64,000 bases of DNA, from NCBI RefSeq assembly GCF_021233055.1, contig NZ_CP089538.1, positions 3,860,501 through 3,924,500 on the forward strand, in the 5' to 3' direction. This document shows, piece by piece, positions 16,222 through 24,381 of the stretch; position 1 is the stretch's first letter; each line of letters starts with the position of its first letter. Source of the stretch: Spirosoma oryzicola (GTDB lineage: Bacteria > Bacteroidota > Bacteroidia > Cytophagales > Spirosomataceae). The notes below the pieces were generated by a model. It was not told the origin of the DNA. It worked only from the letters and a program-made list of their open reading frames with translations, and did no database searches. The translations under genes were made by a program, and so were the position numbers.

Positions 16222-16863
16222 ATGCCGTCAACAATCAGTGATTTACGTAAAGAATATACGCTAAACGGTTTAGACGTGGTCGATGTTTCACCAGACCCCG
16301 TTGCCCAGTTTCAAGTATGGTTCAATGCCGCCCTTGCAGCGGGTGTCCCGGAGCCTAACGCGATGTATGTAAGCACCGTTACTGCCGAAGGACGTCCTGA
16401 CGGGCGGATTGTCTTACTCAAAGATGTATCAGAAGCGGGGTTTGTCTTTTACACAAATTATGAAAGCCGGAAAGGGCACGAACTTACTAATCATCCCTTT
16501 GCTACGCTAACTTTTTTTTACCAAGAACTCGAACGCCAGATTCGCATCGAAGGACGGGTAGAAAAGGTAAGTCCCGAAGAATCAGATGCCTATTTTAACA
16601 GCCGACCACGCGGAAGCCAGATTGGTGCCTGGGTATCACACCAAAGTTCGGTAATTGAAAACCGGGCCGTACTGGAAGCCCGACAGCAGGAACTCGAAGC
16701 ACAATTTGCCGATAAGCCAGTACCCCGCCCGCCCCATTGGGGTGGCTTTCGGGTCGTTCCCGATGCAATTGAATTTTGGCAGGGACGCCCTAGCCGACTC
16801 CACGACCGGATACGCTATCGGAAAGAAGCCGACAACTGGCTCATCGAACGATTAGCGCCCTAG
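16222..16863 (+). CDS. pdxH: Pyridoxamine 5'-phosphate oxidase
   Basis: 213 residues from ATG 16222 ([17 protein letters not shown]), the normal size; the upstream part of the open frame is non-coding. FMN- and PLP-binding features are visible: [60 protein letters not shown] and the C-terminal [15 protein letters not shown]. It oxidises pyridoxine or pyridoxamine 5'-phosphate to PLP in the cytoplasm, the last step of B6 supply and salvage. It stands alone, not in an operon. A second, more distant PNPOx-fold gene lies at 45.8 kb. Confidence 0.97.
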   Translation: MPSTISDLRKEYTLNGLDVVDVSPDPVAQFQVWFNAALAAGVPEPNAMYVSTVTAEGRPDGRIVLLKDVSEAGFVFYTNYESRKGHELTNHPFATLTFFYQELERQIRIEGRVEKVSPEESDAYFNSRPRGSQIGAWVSHQSSVIENRAVLEARQQELEAQFADKPVPRPPHWGGFRVVPDAIEFWQGRPSRLHDRIRYRKEADNWLIERLAP

Positions 16864-16992
16864 TGAGTTTGTCGCACATGCCTATTCTAACCAAAAAAAC
16901 AGTGGCCAGCGGACGATTTAAGTCGTAAAACGATACGGTAAATGTGAGACTTTGGCTGCTTTACAGGGCAAGATTTCTTCCCACTCTTGTCT

Positions 16993-18558
16993 ATGGTCGG
17001 CAAAAAAGCCAAAGCTCAACAGGCCGTTTCGAACCGAACGCTGTTTAGTGTCATTTCAGCCTCATCAGTCGGTACGCTTATCGAATGGTATGATTTTTAC
17101 ATTTTCGGGAGCTTAGCCGCTATTCTCTCCTCGCAGTTTTTCCCGAAAGATAACCCAACGGCTGCGCTTCTATCAACCCTGGCGACGTTCGCGGCTGGAT
17201 TTGTTGTCCGCCCGTTCGGAGCGTTGGTTTTTGGGCGATTGGGGGACCTTGTCGGTCGCAAGTATACGTTTCTGGTGACGCTCGTTCTGATGGGCGGGTC
17301 CACGTTTGCCATCGGGCTCGTACCAGGTTACGCAACAATCGGTTTCTGGGCTCCGCTGCTGGTATTACTGCTCCGTCTGATCCAAGGACTCGCCCTTGGC
17401 GGAGAATACGGGGGTGCCGCGACCTACGTAGCGGAATACGCCCCCGAAGGCCGACGGGGCTTTTACACCAGTTTTATCCAGACGACCGCCACGCTGGGGC
17501 TTTTTGTGTCACTGGGTGTCATTCTGATCACCCGACAAACGCTTGGCGTCGAAACATTCGGCGAATGGGGCTGGCGCGTACCTTTTCTGGTGTCTATTCT
17601 GCTGGTTGGCGTTTCGATTATTATTCGACTGCGGATGGCTGAATCACCATTATTCGCCAAGCTCAAATCAGAGGGGAAGACATCAACGAACCCGCTGGCC
17701 GAAAGTTTTGGAAAGAAGCAGAATCTAAAAATGGTGCTGCTGGCTTTGTTCGGCGCGACGGCTGGCCAAGGGGTCATCTGGTACACCGGCCAATTTTACG
17801 CACTCTCGTTTATTCAGAAAGCCTGTAACATCGAGTTCGTTCAATCGAATGTTATTGTAGCCGTTGCGCTGCTCGGTGCTACCCCGTTCTTCGTCATTTT
17901 CGGAAGTCTGTCGGATCGCATTGGACGTAAACCCATCATGCTGGCGGGTATGCTTTTGGGCGTTCTCACCTACCGCCCGATCTACGATAAACTCTACAAT
18001 CTGGCGGATTTGAGTACACGTCAGGAAATTGTGGACGCTCGTACAATCAGCCGCAAATCAGCCGCCCAACCGAATGGGGATCTGCTCACAACGATGACGA
18101 CTTCTCATTATTACGGCGACGGATTAGTGGCTCAAGACATTGAAAAAACTATAACAAGCCGCAAACCCTCAGCCCCCACCATTAAACCCGAAGTAAGCAA
18201 AGCTATTCTTCTACCCTCGCGCAGCTTGTGGCTGATGATTGCCCTGGTGTTTATTCAGGTGCTTTACGTGGCTATGGTATACGGCCCGATTGCCGCTTTC
18301 CTGGTCGAGTTGTTCCCTACCCGCATTCGTTACACATCGATGTCGCTGCCTTATCATATCGGCAATGGCATATTTGGTGGCCTTACTCCTTTCATTGCCA
18401 CGGCTTTGGTAGCCACGGCCACAAAAGCAAACGAAGCGGTTCCTGGTTCCGTTGAGAAGCCGTACCTCGAAGGACTTTGGTACCCGATACTGATAGCCGC
18501 CGTGTGTTTCGTCATCGGTGCGTTTTATTTGTCCAAGAATGAAAAAGCGAACGAGTGA
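16993..18558 (+). CDS. MHS-family (metabolite:H+ symporter) MFS transporter
   Basis: 521 residues from ATG 16993; a TTG two codons earlier is possible. Twelve-TM major facilitator with MHS-type motifs: SSVGTLIEWYDFYIFG in TM1, RPFGALVFGRLGDLVGRKYT in loop 2-3, and the second-half repeat GSLSDRIGRKP. Between TM8 and TM9, about residues 325-405, lies an 80-residue hydrophilic insertion (RPIYDKLYNLADLS...ISRKSAAQPNG) that ordinary MHS carriers lack. Followed by a small two-TM protein and acetyl-CoA synthetase on the same strand, so import of acetate or another small acid by proton symport is the likely job; this is inferred from context only. Confidence 0.85.
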   Translation: MVGKKAKAQQAVSNRTLFSVISASSVGTLIEWYDFYIFGSLAAILSSQFFPKDNPTAALLSTLATFAAGFVVRPFGALVFGRLGDLVGRKYTFLVTLVLMGGSTFAIGLVPGYATIGFWAPLLVLLLRLIQGLALGGEYGGAATYVAEYAPEGRRGFYTSFIQTTATLGLFVSLGVILITRQTLGVETFGEWGWRVPFLVSILLVGVSIIIRLRMAESPLFAKLKSEGKTSTNPLAESFGKKQNLKMVLLALFGATAGQGVIWYTGQFYALSFIQKACNIEFVQSNVIVAVALLGATPFFVIFGSLSDRIGRKPIMLAGMLLGVLTYRPIYDKLYNLADLSTRQEIVDARTISRKSAAQPNGDLLTTMTTSHYYGDGLVAQDIEKTITSRKPSAPTIKPEVSKAILLPSRSLWLMIALVFIQVLYVAMVYGPIAAFLVELFPTRIRYTSMSLPYHIGNGIFGGLTPFIATALVATATKANEAVPGSVEKPYLEGLWYPILIAAVCFVIGAFYLSKNEKANE

Positions 18559-18595
18559 ATGGGCAGTTCCTGACTTAGCTTGTAAAGCCAGCAAT

Positions 18596-18641
18596 GTGGT
18601 GTCGGCAGGGCAACCCGCGCGGTTCTCAAAACCGACACCAC
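18596..18641. repeat. REP-like palindromic element, copy 1
   Basis: GTGGTGTCGG at 18596-18605 and its complement CCGACACCAC at 18632-18641 flank a GC-rich centre containing CCCGCGCGGTTCTCAAAA. The same element recurs at 22716-22758 (inverted, partly diverged) and 44059-44103. It lies in the gap between transporter and two-TM gene and could fold in mRNA. Confidence 0.65.
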
Positions 18642-18673
18642 CATAGAAGGGCATCGGATTGGGAAACCGCACA

Positions 18674-18695
18674 GGTCAGATTGAAGAACCTGACC
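18674..18695. repeat. Second palindrome type, copy 1
   Basis: GGTCAGATT pairs with AACCTGACC except for one position, around a 4-base loop. A longer, perfect relative with the same CAGGTT/AACCTG core is at 22675-22704. In both places this palindrome sits within 40 bases of a GGTGTCGG element. Confidence 0.5.
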
Positions 18696-18794
18696 GCACG
18701 ACGGCGACGGCTCAGTGCTTCAATCCTCATACTTGCTTACCACCCTTTAACGATTCTATCATTCACTTTGTGAGCGTTTAACTAATCTATCAAT

Positions 18795-19016
18795 ATGAAT
18801 CTCGTCAAAAAATACCTCGGTATCGTTTGGATATTGCTGGGTGCTTACGTCGGTTATGACCGCACCATCGACAGCCTGGCTAAAATTGCCAGTGACAAGC
18901 TGGAAGACCGTGTTTTTGGCTGGGTGATCCTTTGCGTACTGGTTCCGATTGTCGTTGGCGGGCTAATATTGTTCGGCAAATACGCTTTTGACGGAGAATA
19001 TAATTCTAAGGAGTGA
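18795..19016 (+). CDS. Small two-TM membrane protein (DUF6814-like) of the acetate cassette
   Basis: 73 residues. Two membrane helices: about 6-22 (YLGIVWILLGAYVGY) and about 42-63 (WVILCVLVPIVVGGLILFGK), then a short charged tail (DGEYNSKE). It lies between an MHS transporter and acetyl-CoA synthetase. Small proteins of this size in the same position are common in Cytophagales, and I believe they fall in DUF6814, though from memory. The layout parallels yjcH beside acs and actP in enterobacteria, so an accessory role for the transporter is plausible but unproven. Confidence 0.75.
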   Translation: MNLVKKYLGIVWILLGAYVGYDRTIDSLAKIASDKLEDRVFGWVILCVLVPIVVGGLILFGKYAFDGEYNSKE

Positions 19017-19041
19017 ATTAGCGATTAATTCAGGGAGTGAA

Positions 19042-19049
19042 TAGCTTTG
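19042..19049 (+). promoter_or_regulatory. Possible -7 box (TAGCTTTG) for acs
   Basis: Exact match to the Bacteroidota -7 consensus TAnnTTTG, 55 bases before the acs start. No clear TTTG -33 element is spaced correctly, so the call is weak. Confidence 0.35.
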
Positions 19050-19104
19050 CCGGAGCATACTTATAATTCACTCAATTGCTAATTCGCCTAATCACGAATT
19101 AATT

Positions 19105-21000
19105 ATGCGTATCCGAACCTTTGACGAGTACCAGACAGCTTATCAGAAAAGTGTTGACGACCCTGAGGAATTCTGGGCCGAAATTGCGCAGCATTTTCAG
19201 TGGCGCAAACCCTGGACCAAAACACTGCAATGGAATTTTACCGAACCAAACGTAAAGTGGTTCATTGGTGGTAAGCTGAACATTACCGAAAACTGCCTCG
19301 ACCGACACTTACCTACGCTGGGCGACCAGCCGGCCATCATTTGGGAACCCAATGACCCTGCCGAAGCCAGCGTTACGCTTACCTATCGGATGCTTCACGA
19401 TCAGGTATGCCGGTTTGCCAACGTACTCAAACGCAACGGTGTCGTTAAGGGCGACCGGGTGTGTATCTACATGCCGATGGTACCCGAACTCGCGATTGCC
19501 GTATTAGCCTGCGCCCGTATCGGTGCGGTGCATTCGGTTGTCTTTGGCGGCTTTTCAGCGCAGAGCATTGCCGACCGGATCAACGACGCCCAATGCAAAG
19601 TAGTGGTTACTGCCGACGGCGCGTACCGGGGGAACAAAGAAATTCCGCTTAAAAGTACGGTAGACGACGCTCTCATTGCCTGCCCAAGCGTACAGCGTGT
19701 CATCGTTATGACGCGGACCCGCACGCCGGTATCCATGCTGAAAGGCCGCGATGTGTGGTGGGAACAGGAAATCAAGCAAGTCACCGCCGACTGCCCAGCC
19801 GAGGAAATGGACGCCGAAGATATGCTGTTCATTCTGTACACGTCGGGCTCAACCGGTAAGCCAAAAGGCGTCGTGCATACCTGCGGAGGCTACATGGTAT
19901 ACGCTGCGTATACCTTTCAGAATGTGTTCCAGTATGAGCCGGGGCAGGTTCATTTCTGTACGGCAGACATCGGCTGGATTACAGGACACAGCTACATCGT
20001 CTACGGACCGCTGGCTTGTGGGGCCACTTCCGTGATTTTCGAAGGAACGCCGACTTACCCGGACTACGGTCGTTTCTGGGATATCACCGATAAGCATAAG
20101 ATCAACATTCTGTATACGGCTCCTACCGCCATCCGGTCGCTGATGAGCTTTGGTCTGGAGAAAGTAGACAATCACGACCTAAGCAGTTTGCAGGTATTAG
20201 GGTCAGTGGGCGAACCCATCAACGAAGAAGCCTGGCATTGGTACGACGACAACATCGGCAAAAATCGCTGCCCGATTGTCGATACCTGGTGGCAAACCGA
20301 AACGGGCGGTATTCTGATTTCACCGCTGGCGGGTCTTACCAAGACAAAGCCTACGTATGCCACGCTACCGCTGCCCGGTGTTCAGCCTATTCTGGTAGAT
20401 GAGAACGGCATCGAGATCGAGGGTAACGGCGTAAGTGGTAACCTGTGCATGAAATTTCCCTGGCCGGGTATCTTACGAACAACCTACGGCGACCACGAAC
20501 GCTGCCGCCAGACGTACTTCTCGGCTTATCCGGGTCTGTACTTCACGGGTGACGGTTGCCTGCGCGACGAAGACGGTTACTACCGCATTACGGGCCGCGT
20601 GGATGATGTGTTGAACGTATCGGGTCACCGCATTGGTACCGCCGAGGTCGAAAACGCGATCAACATGCACACGGGTGTTGTTGAAAGTGCCGTAGTCGGG
20701 TATCCGCACGACATCAAAGGACAAGGCATTTACGCCTATGTCATCACCGATCAGCAACCATCCGATCACGACGCCGACCTAACCAAACGCGATATTCTGG
20801 CTACCGTTAGCCGCGTGATCGGACCCATCGCGAAACCCGACAAGATTCAATTCGTGACGGGCCTGCCCAAGACGCGTTCCGGCAAGATTATGCGCCGAAT
20901 TCTTCGAAAGATTGCCGAAGGCGATACCAACAACCTCGGCGACACAACAACGCTGCTCGATCCCTCCGTGGTCGATGAGATCAAAACAGGCGCGTTATAA
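19105..21000 (+). CDS. acs: Acetyl-CoA synthetase (AMP-forming acetate-CoA ligase)
   Basis: 631 residues, the usual length for Acs. The P-loop-like A3 motif [12 protein letters not shown] is at about residues 245-256. WWQTETG and the hinge region [20 protein letters not shown] follow, and the C-terminal motif [10 protein letters not shown] carries the Lys, about residue 594, that is acetylated in well-studied homologues to switch the enzyme off. It activates acetate with ATP and CoA to acetyl-CoA in the cytoplasm. Preceded by transporter and two-TM genes on the same strand; followed by a strong terminator. No deacetylase gene is nearby. Confidence 0.97.
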   Translation: MRIRTFDEYQTAYQKSVDDPEEFWAEIAQHFQWRKPWTKTLQWNFTEPNVKWFIGGKLNITENCLDRHLPTLGDQPAIIWEPNDPAEASVTLTYRMLHDQVCRFANVLKRNGVVKGDRVCIYMPMVPELAIAVLACARIGAVHSVVFGGFSAQSIADRINDAQCKVVVTADGAYRGNKEIPLKSTVDDALIACPSVQRVIVMTRTRTPVSMLKGRDVWWEQEIKQVTADCPAEEMDAEDMLFILYTSGSTGKPKGVVHTCGGYMVYAAYTFQNVFQYEPGQVHFCTADIGWITGHSYIVYGPLACGATSVIFEGTPTYPDYGRFWDITDKHKINILYTAPTAIRSLMSFGLEKVDNHDLSSLQVLGSVGEPINEEAWHWYDDNIGKNRCPIVDTWWQTETGGILISPLAGLTKTKPTYATLPLPGVQPILVDENGIEIEGNGVSGNLCMKFPWPGILRTTYGDHERCRQTYFSAYPGLYFTGDGCLRDEDGYYRITGRVDDVLNVSGHRIGTAEVENAINMHTGVVESAVVGYPHDIKGQGIYAYVITDQQPSDHDADLTKRDILATVSRVIGPIAKPDKIQFVTGLPKTRSGKIMRRILRKIAEGDTNNLGDTTTLLDPSVVDEIKTGAL

Positions 21001-21020
21001 TCCAGACTGTGTGTACAAAG

Positions 21021-21051
21021 AAAGGCCGGGCGAAAGCGTCCGGCCTTTTTT
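21021..21051 (+). terminator. Intrinsic terminator of acs
   Basis: AAAGGCCGG and its perfect complement CCGGCCTTT around a 10-base loop, followed by TTTT, 20 bases after the acs stop. Confidence 0.9.
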
Positions 21052-21218
21052 ACTAGCTGGTGTTTCCAGCCAAAAGCATGTTGCCGACTAAATAGTTAAT
21101 AAAAAGTGGAACGGGACGTAACAAATCAAGGCTATTTCCGCTATTGTATTAAAGCCCTACCAGACCGATCTGAGGCTTTCCAGTTACCTCCCTACCATCC
21201 GTCAAACGTAGTCGTCTT

Positions 21219-22253
21219 ATGAAAAGCCAGCATCGTTGCCACTGCCACATTATTCCACCGTTCGTAGTCGATGAACTCAAAAAAGCAGGCGTTGATATTT
21301 CGTCTCAGGACAAAACAATCAACCGCTCGTTTCGGGCACGACGCGCCGAACAGCTTGCCTTACGGAGTAGCGAATCCGCACTTGTCGCACCACCCACGAA
21401 GAATGCCGATCGTCTTGTCTACGATTCAAAGACCACGCAGAACCAGCGCCTGCTGCTCGTACGAAAAGAGGGCGGAGCCGCGTCAGCCGATCCAATTGTC
21501 AACACGGTTTACGAAAATACCGGGGCGGTTCGAAGCTACTACAAAGACACGTTCAATTACCTGTCCGTAGACAACCACGGAGCGGACCTGGTCCTGAACG
21601 TACATTTTGGCAAAGCGTACGCCAACGCGTTTTGGGATGGTGATGAAATGACCTTTGGCGACGGCGACGGTGAGGTGTTTATCAATCTGGCGAACGCTAT
21701 CGATGTTACGGCTCACGAGCTGACGCACGGTGTTGTTCAGTACACGGCAGGTTTAAATTATCAGGGACAATCGGGCGCACTCAACGAGCATTACGCCGAC
21801 GTGTTTGGTTCTGTGATCAAACAAATTGCCAAGAAGGAGACCGCAGCGACCGCCGACTGGCTTATTGGCGACGAGATTATGGGACCAACGCTCAAGGGGC
21901 AGGCCCTACGCTCTATGAAAGCGCCCGGTACGGCCTACGACAATAAGTTGATGGGCAAAGATCCGCAACCCGCCCACATGGACAATATCTACAAGGGTTC
22001 GCAGGATAATGGCGGTGTCCATATCAATAGCGGCATTCCGAACAAAATCTTTTATTTGGTTTCGGTTGGTATCGAAACGGACAAAGCGGCTTTGCTCTGG
22101 TTTGAAACGCTCAAAACGCTGAAGCCAACTACTAATTTTAAAAGCTTTAAAACGGCGGTGCTCAAGCAAGCCAAGAAACTAGCCAAGGCGGGCAGCCTAC
22201 CGGCCGATACCGAAACAACCGTCAAACAAGCGTTTGAAGCCGTTGGTTTGTAG
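21219..22253 (+). CDS. Protealysin-like M4 (thermolysin-family) metallopeptidase
   Basis: 344 residues without a signal peptide. It has a short propeptide of about 50 residues (RCHCHIIPPFVVDEL) with the PP motif typical of protealysin-like precursors. Mature domain: HELTHGVVQY with zinc ligands His166 and His170 and catalytic Glu167, third ligand Glu190 in ALNEHYADVFG, and active-site His268 in GGVHINSGIPNKIFY. Length fits protealysin rather than the much longer secreted thermolysins. The next gene, 30 bases on, encodes an emfourin-type inhibitor. Members are intracellular or leave without Sec and mature by self-cleavage. Target unknown. Confidence 0.93.
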   Translation: MKSQHRCHCHIIPPFVVDELKKAGVDISSQDKTINRSFRARRAEQLALRSSESALVAPPTKNADRLVYDSKTTQNQRLLLVRKEGGAASADPIVNTVYENTGAVRSYYKDTFNYLSVDNHGADLVLNVHFGKAYANAFWDGDEMTFGDGDGEVFINLANAIDVTAHELTHGVVQYTAGLNYQGQSGALNEHYADVFGSVIKQIAKKETAATADWLIGDEIMGPTLKGQALRSMKAPGTAYDNKLMGKDPQPAHMDNIYKGSQDNGGVHINSGIPNKIFYLVSVGIETDKAALLWFETLKTLKPTTNFKSFKTAVLKQAKKLAKAGSLPADTETTVKQAFEAVGL

Positions 22254-22283
22254 TGCATAAACACGGCTTCGACAGGCAGGCTT

Positions 22284-22574
22284 ATGAAACTGGTGTATTC
22301 GCGCGAAGGGGGTTTATTTCCTCAGATAGCGCAAACGGAACTTCAGACAACCGATTTACCTGCTGATCTTCAGAAGGTGGTCGATACGGTTTTGGCCGAC
22401 CCGACGGCTTACAAGTCTAAGTCAGCGAACAAAACCCTTCGCGATGGCTATCAGTACAAACTTAATTTACAGGAGGGTCGCAAGAAAGTCAGCCTAACAT
22501 TCGACGATCTCAACCTACCCGACGACGTTCAGCCTTTAATTCACTTTCTGCAACAACGTACGGGAAAACCGTGA
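22284..22574 (+). CDS. Emfourin-like inhibitor of the neighbouring M4 peptidase
   Basis: 96 residues, cytoplasmic. Small beta-rich protein beginning MKLVYSREGGLFPQIAQ and ending with FDDLNLPDDVQPLIHFLQQR, which fits emfourin, the protein inhibitor coded next to protealysin genes. It follows the peptidase by 30 bases, is certainly co-transcribed, and is followed by a strong terminator. By analogy with the Serratia pair it should bind the mature peptidase and keep it inactive in the cell. Assignment rests on gene order, size and remembered pattern. Confidence 0.75.
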   Translation: MKLVYSREGGLFPQIAQTELQTTDLPADLQKVVDTVLADPTAYKSKSANKTLRDGYQYKLNLQEGRKKVSLTFDDLNLPDDVQPLIHFLQQRTGKP

Positions 22575-22610
22575 TACCAGCGCTTCATCTTACTGCTGAT
22601 TTTACTGTTG

Positions 22611-22644
22611 AAAACGCCGGACCAAAATACCCGGCGTTTTTTTT
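22611..22644 (+). terminator. Terminator of the M4 peptidase-emfourin operon
   Basis: AAAACGCCGG and CCGGCGTTTT, separated by ACCAAAATAC, are followed by a run of T to 22644. Confidence 0.9.
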
Positions 22645-22674
22645 GTAACACCAGGTGGTCAAGCGAGAAAAGTT

Positions 22675-22704
22675 GTGACGTCAGGTTCTTAAACCTGACG
22701 TCAC
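22675..22704. repeat. Perfect 30-base palindrome, second type, copy 2
   Basis: GTGACGTCAGGTT, loop CTTA, AACCTGACGTCAC: a 13-bp perfect stem. Same core as the weaker palindrome at 18674-18695. It lies just before REP-like copy 2 (22716). Confidence 0.65.
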
Positions 22705-22715
22705 CGGTCTCGGCA

Positions 22716-22758
22716 GTGGTGTCGGTTTTAAGAACCCGGCGGGCGTCCCGACGATACC
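22716..22758. repeat. REP-like palindromic element, copy 2 (inverted)
   Basis: GTGGTGTCGGTTTTAAGAAC is the reverse complement of the right half of copies 1 and 3 (GGTTCT-AAAACCGACACCAC type). The other end is CCGACGATACC. The 325-base gap 22575-22899 thus contains a terminator, two palindromes and the leader of the next gene, but no coding sequence. Confidence 0.55.
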
Positions 22759-22899
22759 TGCCAATCCGCAAGCAAGGTTCGGGCTCTGTTTTAGCTAGCT
22801 CGTTTAAAAGCCCTACGCCATTGGCCGGGTAAGCAAACCGGATTGGCTGCTTTTATAACCACGAACAAACCTAAGTTCGCGCCATCCAAACCGATCACT

Positions 22900-24300
22900 A
22901 TGCTCAAATTTACTGTTGGTACGGCTTTCGTTTCGGTGTTTTTGCTGAGTAGCTTTCTTACCAAGCAAAAACCAACGGCGAAAACGGCCAGAGAAAACTA
23001 CCAAACCTATTGTTCTTCGTGTCACGGCGAAAAAGTAGAAGCGTTCGTTGACCGAAAATGGAAACACGGCAACGAGAAAAGCGATCTGGTCAAAAGTATT
23101 TCGGAAGGTTATCCGGATTTGGGTATGCCCTCCTGGAAACCGTCGCTGAACGCAACGGAGATCGATGAGCTGGCGGACCTGATTCGAGAAAGCCTAAAAA
23201 ACGTCGATCAATACAAATTCGCCAGTAAGCCGACCTCGAATGTGTTTGCCTCAGAAGGACAGACCGTTAAACTTGACACGGTAGCAACCGGCTTAGGATC
23301 GCCCTGGGGACTGGCGTTCCTGCCCGGTGGCGACATGCTGGTAAGTACCCGCTCCGGCGACATATACCGGATCGAAAAAGACGCGCAAAAAACGAAGGTA
23401 ACCGGCGGGCCAACCGTGTTAGCCGAAGGTCAGGGCGGTTTGCTGGATGTCGTCCTGCATCCGGATTTCGCTAAAAATCAGCTCGTTTACTTTTCGTATT
23501 CAGCCGTAAAAAACGAAGGTGATCAGAAGCTTTCGACCACTGCCGTGATGCGGGCCAGACTGAACGGCACTACCCTGACCGATCAGAAGGTTATTTTCAC
23601 GGCGCTCCCCTACTCAAAAACGCGTCATCATTACGGCTCCCGCATGGCATTTGACAACAAAGGCTATCTGTTTGTTTCGGTTGGTGAGCGGGGTAATGAA
23701 AAAGAAAATCCGCAATCCATCGCAAACGATCTGGGCAAAGTTCACCGGCTGTACGATGATGGTCGCATTCCCGAAGACAATCCATTTGTCAAGGATAAAA
23801 GCGCCAGTGGCTCTATCTATTCCTACGGCCATCGCAACCCGCAGGGAATGCTCAAACACCCGGTCACCGGCGAAATCTGGACGAACGAGCACGGGCCACG
23901 CGGGGGTGACGAGTTGAACATTATCAAGAAAGGAGCCAACTACGGCTGGCCAGTGATTTGCTACGGCATCAACTACGATGGAAAACCGATTACCAACCTC
24001 ACCGCTAAAGAAGGCATGGAGCAGCCACTCACGTACTGGCTTCCGTCCATTGCGCCGTCGGGTTTCGCCTTTGTCGATAGTCCGAAGTACCCCGCCTGGA
24101 AAGGTAATCTACTGATTGGCTCTCTGCGATTTCAGTATTTGAACCGCTGCGTGATGGACGGCAAAAAGGTTGTCAAGCAGGAAAATCTGCTGAAGAATGT
24201 TGGTCGCCTTCGGAACATCAAGCAAGGGCCGGACGGCTACCTGTATGTCTCGGTCGAAGAGCCCGGTTACATTTTCCGACTACTTCCCGTGAATCAATAA
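22900..24300 (+). CDS. Cytochrome c / PQQ-type sugar dehydrogenase fusion, exported
   Basis: 466 residues from ATG 22900; the frame is open from a TTG at 22843 but only the shorter form begins with a proper signal (MLKFTVGTAFVSVFLLSS). A mono-haem cytochrome c domain comes first: CSSCH at about residues 38-42 and a probable axial Met76 in GMPSWKP. From about residue 115 it is a soluble aldose-sugar-dehydrogenase-type propeller: LGSPWGLAFLPGGDMLVSTR, HHYGSRMAFDN, YSYGHRNPQGM, EHGPRGGDELN and NYGWPVICYG. It probably oxidises sugars in the periplasm and passes electrons straight to its own haem. Stand-alone gene. Confidence 0.9.
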   Translation: MLKFTVGTAFVSVFLLSSFLTKQKPTAKTARENYQTYCSSCHGEKVEAFVDRKWKHGNEKSDLVKSISEGYPDLGMPSWKPSLNATEIDELADLIRESLKNVDQYKFASKPTSNVFASEGQTVKLDTVATGLGSPWGLAFLPGGDMLVSTRSGDIYRIEKDAQKTKVTGGPTVLAEGQGGLLDVVLHPDFAKNQLVYFSYSAVKNEGDQKLSTTAVMRARLNGTTLTDQKVIFTALPYSKTRHHYGSRMAFDNKGYLFVSVGERGNEKENPQSIANDLGKVHRLYDDGRIPEDNPFVKDKSASGSIYSYGHRNPQGMLKHPVTGEIWTNEHGPRGGDELNIIKKGANYGWPVICYGINYDGKPITNLTAKEGMEQPLTYWLPSIAPSGFAFVDSPKYPAWKGNLLIGSLRFQYLNRCVMDGKKVVKQENLLKNVGRLRNIKQGPDGYLYVSVEEPGYIFRLLPVNQ

Positions 24301-24312
24301 AATATTCAATAA

Positions 24313-24350
24313 AGAGCCGCCGGATATGATGAACCAGCGGCTCTAATTTT
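24313..24350 (+). terminator. Terminator of the sugar dehydrogenase gene
   Basis: AGAGCCGC and GCGGCTCT around a 16-base loop, followed by AATTTT. Confidence 0.75.
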
Positions 24351-24381
24351 CTAATAAGGATAACCTCTATAAATTAAGCTC

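Noticed and set aside
18211..18672. 153-codon minus-strand frame across the transporter end
   Set aside because: Overlaps the transporter C-terminus and the REP-like palindrome; no start signal.
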